A DNA stretch of 64,000 bases from CAZSDU01 sp963662525 (lineage in GTDB: Bacteria; Bacteroidota; Bacteroidia; Bacteroidales; FEN-979): the NCBI GenBank assembly GCA_963662525.1, contig OY759717.1:1736001-1800000 (forward strand). The letters run 5' to 3'. The notes under the pieces are model-generated. The model did no database searches, was not told the DNA's origin, and saw only the letters and a program-made list of their open reading frames with translations. Every line of letters starts with the position of its first letter. Position 1 is the first letter of the stretch. The position numbers and the translations under genes were made by a program. This document shows positions 53,117-59,409 of this stretch, in pieces.

Positions 53117-54352
53117 TTACTGATTCTGAATTATTTTATAGACTTTGTCGGCACGGCGGAGGAAGGTATCCACGGAAATGCTGCATCGCTCTCCTTTGAC
53201 CGTTTTTTCAACAGGTTTCAGGTCAACATGAATTTCAGGCAACGTCAGTTCTAAGGAACCGGTTGTGGGACCCTGGATATACACGTGATCGCCTGGGCTC
53301 AACTGTCCTGCTTCCATTTTGATCTCAGCCACCCGGAGCCTGGTGAAGTAATTGGTGATCTTTCCCACATATTCCTTCGATTGTGTGGCCACCGATCCAT
53401 GCTGTTCAGCCCATTCCCCCATTTTTCTTCCCAGGTAATATCCATCCCAGAAACCACGGTTATAAACGGTTTTCAGCTTTTCCAAAAGTTTTTCTGCCAG
53501 CGCCGGGGTGTATTCCCCCGCCACCACCGCATCTGCTGCTTCACGGTAACAGGCCACCACGGTACTGACGTATTCGGGGCTCCTGCCGCGACCTTCGATC
53601 TTCAGGATGGAAACGCCGGCATTCACGATTTTATGCAGGAAGCCGATCGTGCAAAGATCTTTGGGCGACATGATGTACTCATTGTCCACTTCCAGCGCTA
53701 TCCCGGTATCGGAATCCTTCACCTGGTAAGGCCTGCGGCAAAGCTGGTAACAGGATCCGCGGTTGGCGGAAGCATTGTAATGGTCGAGGCTCAGGTAACA
53801 TTTGCCGGAAACAGCCATACATAAAGCGCCATGGGCGAAAACCTCAATCCTCACCAGGTTCCCCGACGGCCCTTTAATCTTCTGCCGTTTGATGGACCTT
53901 ACAATCGCTCCGACCTGCTCAAGACTCAATTCCCGGGCCGTGACCATCACATCGGCAAACTGTGACCAGTATTTCACGGCTTCCAGGTTGGTGATATTGG
54001 TCTGGGTCGACATATGGACCGGCATCTCCACCGAACGGGCATACTGGATCACAGCCTGGTCGGAAGCGATGATGGCGGTGATCCCGTTCTTTTTTGCCGA
54101 ATCCACCATCTTTTTCATCAGCTTTACCTCCTTATCATAGATGATGGTATTCAGGGTAAGATAGGTCTTCACCTTGTGTTTTCTGCAGATGCGGGTGATC
54201 TTCACCAGGTCGCCCAGGGTAAAATTCACCGAAGAACGGGCCCGCATGTTCAGCATGCCCACCCCGAAATATACCGAATCGGCCCCGGCCTGAATGGCTG
54301 CATTCAGCGATTCCCATGTTCCGACAGGAGCGGTGATCTCAATTCTTTTCAA
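53117..54352 (-). CDS. U32 family peptidase-like protein (TrhP/YegQ type)
   Basis: A 411-aa protein beginning KRIEITAPVGTWESLNAAI with a TIM-barrel-like U32 core (AGADSVYFGVGMLNMRAR). Four conserved cysteines are present: GALCMAVSGKCYLS and NRGSCYQLCRRPYQV. Members of this family help hydroxylate tRNA or rRNA bases; which one applies is uncertain. The start codon is TTG at 54352: an in-frame stop lies six codons upstream, the residues from it match family N-termini, and AAGGAGG-like sense-strand spacing is not evident. It lies 64 bp downstream of the S23-type gene. Confidence 0.88.
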   Translation of the reverse strand: MKRIEITAPVGTWESLNAAIQAGADSVYFGVGMLNMRARSSVNFTLGDLVKITRICRKHKVKTYLTLNTIIYDKEVKLMKKMVDSAKKNGITAIIASDQAVIQYARSVEMPVHMSTQTNITNLEAVKYWSQFADVMVTARELSLEQVGAIVRSIKRQKIKGPSGNLVRIEVFAHGALCMAVSGKCYLSLDHYNASANRGSCYQLCRRPYQVKDSDTGIALEVDNEYIMSPKDLCTIGFLHKIVNAGVSILKIEGRGRSPEYVSTVVACYREAADAVVAGEYTPALAEKLLEKLKTVYNRGFWDGYYLGRKMGEWAEQHGSVATQSKEYVGKITNYFTRLRVAEIKMEAGQLSPGDHVYIQGPTTGSLELTLPEIHVDLKPVEKTVKGERCSISVDTFLRRADKVYKIIQNQ

Positions 54353-54382
54353 GGAGGAAAGTTTTTACAAAGATAATTAGAA

Positions 54383-54418
54383 AGTTGGCGAGATGGTGAG
54401 TTGGTGAGTTGGTGAGTT
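54383..54418 (+). repeat. A2: GTTGGTGA array after the S23-type gene
   Basis: Four to five units, starting AAGTTGGCGAGATGGTGAG and ending at the stop codon of the S23-type gene. The last bases of the array form part of the TAA. Confidence 0.88.
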
Positions 54419-54803
54419 ATTGTTCAGGAAAGCGTTTCAGCTTCAGTTTTTTCTTAGTTGAAGATAGAATACGCAGTAATTCAATGATTTCAGCATGAAG
54501 GATACTTAGTTCTTCACATTCTATCAGATTTGCTCCTTCAAGAATTTCTAACCAAAATAGTGTTTCATCACACTCTTCAACAACAATACAAATTTTTGAA
54601 TAATATTCTGCAGTCGAACGGGCTCTTGTCGCGGCGCGAAAGTTTGCCGCCATACCCATTCCACTTCGAAGAATTTGACGAACAACAACCCGTGTTGATT
54701 CTTTTAATTGGGGTTTGTCAAAAATGCGACAAAGATTTATTGCGAACCATTTTGTTCGTTCTCTATATTTATCGTTGAAATTGACCGGGCTAGATTTTTC
54801 CAT
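54417..54803 (-). CDS. four-helix-bundle protein (23S rRNA intervening-sequence S23 family)
   Basis: A 128-aa helical protein from the ATG at 54803. Diagnostic blocks are FAINLCRIFDKPQL, VRQILRSGMGMAANFRAAT and AEYYSKICIVVEECDETLFW, as in the S23/IVP family found inside 23S rRNA intervening sequences and as single genes in Bacteroidota. The fold is also shared with Avd proteins of diversity-generating retroelements. Function unknown. Inverted GTTGGTGA arrays flank it on both sides. A TTG at 54833 could extend it by 10 residues. Confidence 0.9.
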   Translation of the reverse strand: MEKSSPVNFNDKYRERTKWFAINLCRIFDKPQLKESTRVVVRQILRSGMGMAANFRAATRARSTAEYYSKICIVVEECDETLFWLEILEGANLIECEELSILHAEIIELLRILSSTKKKLKLKRFPEQ

Positions 54804-54864
54804 TGGACTTTTATTGCTTAATCCCACAAACAATAAAAAGTCAACCCTCTGTTAATATCTTTTT

Positions 54865-54941
54865 CACTCACTACCTCACAACCTCACCAACTCACCATCT
54901 CACCAACTCGCCAACTCACCAACTCACCAACTCACCAACTT
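54865..54941 (-). repeat. A3: GTTGGTGA array between pabA and the S23-type gene
   Basis: The longest array, about nine units, degenerate at the side nearest the S23-type gene. pabA runs into it from the right: its last residues VGELVSW and its TGA are repeat-derived. Confidence 0.9.
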
Positions 54942-55527
54942 CCATCATCCAGTTTTCAATCAACTTCTTCCCATGCTCCGTCATGATGGATTCCGGATGG
55001 AACTGTACCCCGCAGAAAGGAAGGGTTTTATGGGCAATAGCCATGACGGTTCCGTCGGAGGTTTCTGCCAGAACCTCCAGAGAACTGGGAAGTGATCCGG
55101 GGTCAACGGCCCAGGAATGATAAAGACCGGCTTCGAATCCATCGGAAATTCCTTTAAAAAGATAATGATCAGGCCGAAGAACATTTAATTTCCTGGGTTG
55201 TCCATGAACTACTTCCGGAAGGTTGAATAATGTTGCTCCAGCATGCAGGGCAATGGCCTGCATCCCCAGGCAAACCCCGAGGACAGCCGGAATTTTTTCC
55301 TTCTTCAGCCGGCGGACTTCTATTTCCTCCAATATCCTGAACATGGCTGGTTGTTCCTGCGGAAGCCCTGGACCAGGAGAAAAGATGATCCTGTCGCATT
55401 CCGGCATGGATGATAATTCAAACTTCTCTGAAGAAATAATATTAAAGCTAACTTTGCCTATGGAGCGAAGCAGTTCAGCCAGGTTCCAGGTAAAGGAGTC
55501 GTGATTATCGAGAAGGAGAAGACACAT
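54916..55527 (-). CDS. pabA: aminodeoxychorismate/anthranilate synthase glutaminase subunit
   Basis: A 203-aa class I glutamine amidotransferase that supplies ammonia to PabB. The catalytic triad is C86 in VLGVCLGMQ, H177 and E179 in QFHPES. The N-terminus LLLLDNHDSFTWNLAELL is typical for PabA/TrpG. The divergent pabB and pabC genes favour p-aminobenzoate over tryptophan synthesis. The last ~7 residues come from array A3. Confidence 0.92.
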   Translation of the reverse strand: MCLLLLDNHDSFTWNLAELLRSIGKVSFNIISSEKFELSSMPECDRIIFSPGPGLPQEQPAMFRILEEIEVRRLKKEKIPAVLGVCLGMQAIALHAGATLFNLPEVVHGQPRKLNVLRPDHYLFKGISDGFEAGLYHSWAVDPGSLPSSLEVLAETSDGTVMAIAHKTLPFCGVQFHPESIMTEHGKKLIENWMMEVGELVSW

Positions 55528-55529
55528 AT

Positions 55530-55572
55530 GAATTAAGAATTAAGAATTAAGAATGAGGAATGAAGAATTAGA
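55530..55572 (+). repeat. C2: GAATTAA/GAATGAG heptamer array between pabA and pabB
   Basis: Six units (three GAATTAA, then GAATGAG, GAATGAA and GAATTAG) fill the whole 25-bp gap between divergent pabA and pabB and extend into pabB. The pabB ATG and its first residues MRNEEL are encoded by the array. Confidence 0.88.
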
Positions 55573-56545
55573 CTTTATTGACCGCCCTAAAATCATTGAT
55601 AAAATTAATCATTTTGCGGGTCGGGGAGAGCCCTTTCTTTTTGCCATTGATTTTGAAGGGGAAAAGGGATTTGTCCTGTCACCTGAGGAAGCATCGGAGA
55701 GGGGCATTCTATTCGGGATAGGAGGGTGGCGAAATGATTCCGGCCTGGTAAAAAAAGCACCCGGACGTTTTGATTTTACCCCGGTTGATCCTGAAACCTA
55801 TCAGAGAGCCTTTGAAAAAGTTCAGGTTCACCTGAAGAAGGGGGATACCTACCTGGTTAACTTAACTTTTCAAACTCCCCTTGAAACAGATCTAAATCTC
55901 CGGGAGCTTTATTCAGCCGGCCGGGCGGCTTTCAGCTTGTATGTTCCCGGCCGTTTCGTGGTTTTTTCACCGGAGGCTTTTGTGCAGATCCGGGATGGAA
56001 AGATCACTTCTTGTCCCATGAAAGGAACGATCAGTGCCACCATTCCTGATGCCGAAAAGCAATTGCTGGAAGATAAAAAGGAGTTCTTCGAACACAATAC
56101 CATCGTTGACCTGATCCGCAACGATCTTTCCATGGTTTCCACCCATGTCACAGTGAAGCGCTTCCGTTACCTCGACCGCATTCACACCAACCGCGGGGAT
56201 CTGTTGCAGATGAGCTCTGAAATTTGCGGAGATCTTCTGGCCAATTACCTGGAAAATCTCGGAGGGATCCTTTATACCTTGCTCCCTGCCGGTTCCGTAA
56301 CCGGCGCTCCGAAAGAAAAAACCGTTCAGATCATCCGGGAGACTGAAAATTATAAACGCGGCTTTTATACGGGCATTTTTGGTTATTTCGATGGAAGCAT
56401 TCTTACCTCAGCCGTTGCGATTCGTTTTATTGAAGATACCGGGAACGGATTGGTATTTAAAAGCGGGGGAGGGATTACCGCAATGAGCGACATGGAAAGC
56501 GAATACAATGAACTGATAGCGAAAGTTTATGTGCCGGTTGTTTGA
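55553..56545 (+). CDS. pabB: aminodeoxychorismate synthase component I
   Basis: A 330-aa chorismate-binding enzyme converting chorismate to 4-amino-4-deoxychorismate with PabA. Characteristic blocks are VQIRDGKITSCPMKGTISA, the acidic FEHNTIVDLIRNDLS and GSVTGAPKEKTVQII. It lacks the long N-terminal domain of TrpE, as do short Bacteroidota PabB proteins. The start codon lies in array C2; the conserved region begins near residue 20 (GRGEPFLFAIDFE) and no other ATG lies between. It overlaps pabC by 17 bp. Confidence 0.92.
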   Translation: MRNEELDFIDRPKIIDKINHFAGRGEPFLFAIDFEGEKGFVLSPEEASERGILFGIGGWRNDSGLVKKAPGRFDFTPVDPETYQRAFEKVQVHLKKGDTYLVNLTFQTPLETDLNLRELYSAGRAAFSLYVPGRFVVFSPEAFVQIRDGKITSCPMKGTISATIPDAEKQLLEDKKEFFEHNTIVDLIRNDLSMVSTHVTVKRFRYLDRIHTNRGDLLQMSSEICGDLLANYLENLGGILYTLLPAGSVTGAPKEKTVQIIRETENYKRGFYTGIFGYFDGSILTSAVAIRFIEDTGNGLVFKSGGGITAMSDMESEYNELIAKVYVPVV

Positions 56546-57128
56546 AACGATAAGGATAGAAAACGGAATTCCGCAGCACCTTCTGTGGCATGAAAGACGC
56601 ATGGATCGGGCAATTCAGGAATGCTGGCCCGGGAGCATACCGGTAAAGCTGGCCGGCCTCATTCATGTTCCACCTGAATATTCAACCGGAACCTTTCGCT
56701 GCAATATTCAATACGGGCCGGAAATCACAGACATTGTTTTTAAGGCTTATGACAAGCGCATGATACGCTCATTAAAGCTGGTCATTTGCGATACGATCGA
56801 TTATCATCTGAAATTTAAAAACCGGAATCTTCTGGAGTCCCTTCTTGCTCAACGCGGAGCATGCGATGATATCCTGATCGTAAAAAACGGCTTTATCAGC
56901 GATACCTCGATGTCGAATATCATTTTTTATGATGGGCTGAACCGGATCACCCCGGCTACTCCATTGCTCAAAGGTATCTGCCGGGATCGTTTAATGGAAG
57001 AAGGCTGGCTGAAGGAAGCCGACATCCGCCCGGTGGATCTGCCGATGTTCAGCGGATGCAAGCTGATCAATGCGATGAGATATCCCGGAGAAGAGGAACT
57101 GATTCCTGTTTCCATGGTATCATGGTGA
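56529..57128 (+). CDS. pabC: aminotransferase class IV, aminodeoxychorismate lyase-like
   Basis: A 199-aa PLP enzyme of the fold type IV family. The candidate PLP lysine is K95 in YHLKFKNRNL; cofactor-loop residues are in ISDTSMSNIIF and a C-terminal GCKLINAMRYPG follows. It would release pyruvate from aminodeoxychorismate to give p-aminobenzoate. The short length is usual for Bacteroidota homologues. Translational coupling to pabB is suggested by the 17-bp overlap. Confidence 0.85.
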   Translation: MCRLFETIRIENGIPQHLLWHERRMDRAIQECWPGSIPVKLAGLIHVPPEYSTGTFRCNIQYGPEITDIVFKAYDKRMIRSLKLVICDTIDYHLKFKNRNLLESLLAQRGACDDILIVKNGFISDTSMSNIIFYDGLNRITPATPLLKGICRDRLMEEGWLKEADIRPVDLPMFSGCKLINAMRYPGEEELIPVSMVSW

Positions 57129-57138
57129 AGAGGTGAGT

Positions 57139-57513
57139 TTATTTAAGTTCTTTTTCAAAGACTTCGCGGTCTTCCTTTGAAAGATGAGGACATTCCAGCA
57201 TGGCTTTTCTTAATTCCCGGGCAAAGTCCTTGTTAAACTTATCATCGGTTAGTTTATTCTTATTTTTTGCTTTGAATTCCTGATAAACAATAGTCATTTC
57301 AATCTGCACCTGCTTGGCTTCCTGCTGAAGTTTTGCCACCTGTACTGAATCAGCAGGATTGGCTGTACGTACCCTGTTCATGATATCGATGTTTTTACAC
57401 ATGACATCGGCGATATCTTGGGCATCTTTTTTCAATTCTTTGTTACCGCCACAACCTGCCAGCACAAATACCATGACGATCGTCAGGAGATAGAAAATAC
57501 GGGTCATTTTCAT
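57139..57513 (-). CDS. small lipoprotein of unknown function
   Basis: A 124-aa protein with a lipoprotein signal (IVMVFVLAGC, C21) and a helical, charged mature part (KQVQIEMTIVYQEFKAKNKN, LRKAMLECPHLSKED). No family recognised. It lies downstream of aspS on the same strand, separated by array A4, and converges on pabC with 10 bp between stops. Confidence 0.75.
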   Translation of the reverse strand: MKMTRIFYLLTIVMVFVLAGCGGNKELKKDAQDIADVMCKNIDIMNRVRTANPADSVQVAKLQQEAKQVQIEMTIVYQEFKAKNKNKLTDDKFNKDFARELRKAMLECPHLSKEDREVFEKELK

Positions 57514-57544
57514 AAAAAAAATTTTCGTAAAATTAACAATTTCC

Positions 57545-57593
57545 CCACCAACTCACCAGCTCACCAACTCACCACCTCGCTATCTCACCAGCT
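57545..57593 (-). repeat. A4: GTTGGTGA array at the end of aspS
   Basis: About six units, GTGAGATA, GCGAGGTG, then GTGAGTTG variants, read in the gene sense. The aspS frame enters the array as KLVR and ends at its TAG. Confidence 0.85.
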
Positions 57594-59325
57594 TTATCCC
57601 CAGCTCTTTCAGTTGTTCTTCACTAATCCCCGAGGGGCTGTCGATCATCACGTCCCTGCCGGAATTATTTTTCGGGAAGGCCATGAAGTCGCGGATGGAA
57701 TCTCCTCCTCCAAAAATGGTAGTCCAGCGGTCGAATCCGAAAGCGATTCCGCCATGAGGCGGGGCTCCATATTCGAAAGCATTCATCAGGAATCCGAATT
57801 GCTCCTGGGCCAGTTCATCGGTGAACCCGAGCACCTGGAACATTTTTTTCTGAAGGTCTTTATTATGGATACGGATCGATCCTCCCCCGATTTCAGTTCC
57901 ATTGATGACCAGGTCGTAGGCATTGGCACGTACAGCGCCGGGGTCGGTATCCAGCAACGGAATATCTTCCGGCTTCGGGGAGGTGAAAGGATGATGTTTG
58001 GCATAGAAACGACGGGTATCCTCATCCCATTCAAGCAGGGGGAAATCAACGACCCACAAGGGCTTGAAATCTCCGGCCTGCATCAGGTTCAGGCGTTTGC
58101 CCATTTCCAGGCGGAGGGTTCCCAGGGCAGAACGGGTTTTTTCCGCTTTCCCGGCCAGGAGCAGGATCAGGTCGCCGGGTACCGCATCGAATTTATGAAG
58201 GATAGCGAGTAAATCTTCCGGGGTATAAAATTTATCGACGGAGGATTTGGGAATTCCATCCGATCCGTACCGGATGTAAACCAGTCCGGAAGCTCCTACC
58301 TGTGGCCTTTTTACGAAATCGGTCAGCTCATCCAGTTGTTTGCGGGAATATTCGGAACATCCTGAAGCATTGAGGCCAACAATCAGTTCGGCATCATCGA
58401 AAACCCTGAAATTTTTTCCTTTCGCCAATTCGTTAATTTCCGTGAAGGTCATCCCGAATCGCAGATCCGGTTTGTCGGAGCCGTATAGATTCATGGCTTG
58501 TTCGTACGCCATCCGGGGGAAGTCGTCCATGCTGATATTCAATACTGTTTTGAAAAGGTGTTTTACCAGTCCCTCGAAGGTGTTGAGTATATCTTCCTGG
58601 GTGACGAAAGCCATTTCGCAGTCGATCTGGGTAAATTCCGGCTGGCGGTCGGCACGCAGGTCTTCATCGCGGAAACAGCGCACGATCTGGAAATAACGGT
58701 CAAACCCGGCCACCATCAGCAACTGCTTGAATGTCTGGGGCGACTGTGGAAGGGCATAAAACTGCCCCTGGTTCATGCGGGACGGGATCACAAAATCCCT
58801 GGCGCCTTCCGGGGTGGATTTGATCATATAGGGTGTTTCTATCTCCAGGAACTTCTGGTCGTTCAGATAGTTCCTGGTTTCAATGCCCATACGGTGCCGT
58901 AATTCCAGGTTTTTGCGGTTGAGGCTGCGCCTCAGGTCGAGGTAGCGGTATTTCATGCGCAACTCTTCACCTCCATCGGTATTGTCTTCAATGGTAAAAG
59001 GAGGCGTTTTTGAAACGTTTAGAACGGTAAAGCTGTCGGCCAGTATTTCTATATCGCCGGTCGGCATTTTCGGATTTTTATTGCTGCGCTCGGCTACTTT
59101 CCCGTTCACGGAGATCACAAATTCCCTTCCCAGTTTGCGGGCTTCCAGGCAGAGGGCGCTGTTCACTTCAAGGTTAAAGACAAGCTGGGTAATGCCATAC
59201 CGGTCGCGCAGATCGATAAAGGTAAGGCCGCCCATGTCGCGGGAGCGCTGGATCCAGCCCGACAATGTTACTTCCAGGCCAACATGATCCATATTCAGTT
59301 CGCCGCAGGTATGTGTTCGGAGCAT
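57580..59325 (-). CDS. aspS: aspartyl-tRNA synthetase
   Basis: A 581-aa class II synthetase from the ATG at 59325. The N-terminal OB-fold anticodon domain (GWIQRSRDMGGLTFIDLRDR) is followed by motif 2 (FRDEDLRADRQPEFTQIDCE), a GAD insertion domain, and motif 3 (GGIAFGFDRWTTIFGG). This is the bacterial-type AspRS. Its stop TAG lies within array A4, and array A5 lies 5' of it. Whether it also charges tRNA-Asn cannot be judged here. Confidence 0.96.
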   Translation of the reverse strand: MLRTHTCGELNMDHVGLEVTLSGWIQRSRDMGGLTFIDLRDRYGITQLVFNLEVNSALCLEARKLGREFVISVNGKVAERSNKNPKMPTGDIEILADSFTVLNVSKTPPFTIEDNTDGGEELRMKYRYLDLRRSLNRKNLELRHRMGIETRNYLNDQKFLEIETPYMIKSTPEGARDFVIPSRMNQGQFYALPQSPQTFKQLLMVAGFDRYFQIVRCFRDEDLRADRQPEFTQIDCEMAFVTQEDILNTFEGLVKHLFKTVLNISMDDFPRMAYEQAMNLYGSDKPDLRFGMTFTEINELAKGKNFRVFDDAELIVGLNASGCSEYSRKQLDELTDFVKRPQVGASGLVYIRYGSDGIPKSSVDKFYTPEDLLAILHKFDAVPGDLILLLAGKAEKTRSALGTLRLEMGKRLNLMQAGDFKPLWVVDFPLLEWDEDTRRFYAKHHPFTSPKPEDIPLLDTDPGAVRANAYDLVINGTEIGGGSIRIHNKDLQKKMFQVLGFTDELAQEQFGFLMNAFEYGAPPHGGIAFGFDRWTTIFGGGDSIRDFMAFPKNNSGRDVMIDSPSGISEEQLKELGIKLVR

Positions 59326-59363
59326 CTTATTTTGTATTACAGGACGCAAAGGTAGAAAGAAAC

Positions 59364-59409
59364 AACCACCTCACCAACTCACCAACTCACCATCTCACCA
59401 TCTCACTGC
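59364..59409 (-). repeat. A5: GTGAGATG/GTTGGTGA array between the macroglobulin gene and aspS
   Basis: Five to six units fill the short gap. In the gene sense the macroglobulin frame ends at the TGA of the first unit (MIRQ then stop). Confidence 0.88.

Larger units (their letters stand above)
54383..54941 (-). mobile_element. candidate IVS-like element: S23-type gene between inverted GTTGGTGA arrays
   Basis: In the sense of the gene, the upstream flank (54865-54941) reads GTTGGTGA repeated and the downstream flank (54383-54418) reads TCACCAAC repeated, so the flanks are inverted relative to each other. They can pair over ~35 nt with few mismatches and close a loop holding the 128-codon ORF. 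This is the plan of 23S rRNA intervening sequences. Here it lies between pabA and the U32 gene. Mobility is an inference; no target-site duplication was identified. Confidence 0.45.

Noticed and set aside
54417..54803. Avd accessory protein of a diversity-generating retroelement
   Set aside because: The fold is related, but there is no reverse transcriptase, template repeat or C-type lectin variable region nearby; the sequence blocks fit the S23 family.
54865..54941. CRISPR-like repetition in the right half of the window
   Set aside because: The units are 7-8 bp in direct tandem without spacers, and no cas gene is present.
57418..58212. Plus-strand ORF reading through array A4 at 57418-58212
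   Set aside because: It is the antisense of aspS and the small lipoprotein gene. It stays open only because the TCACCAAC strand of the array has no stops.
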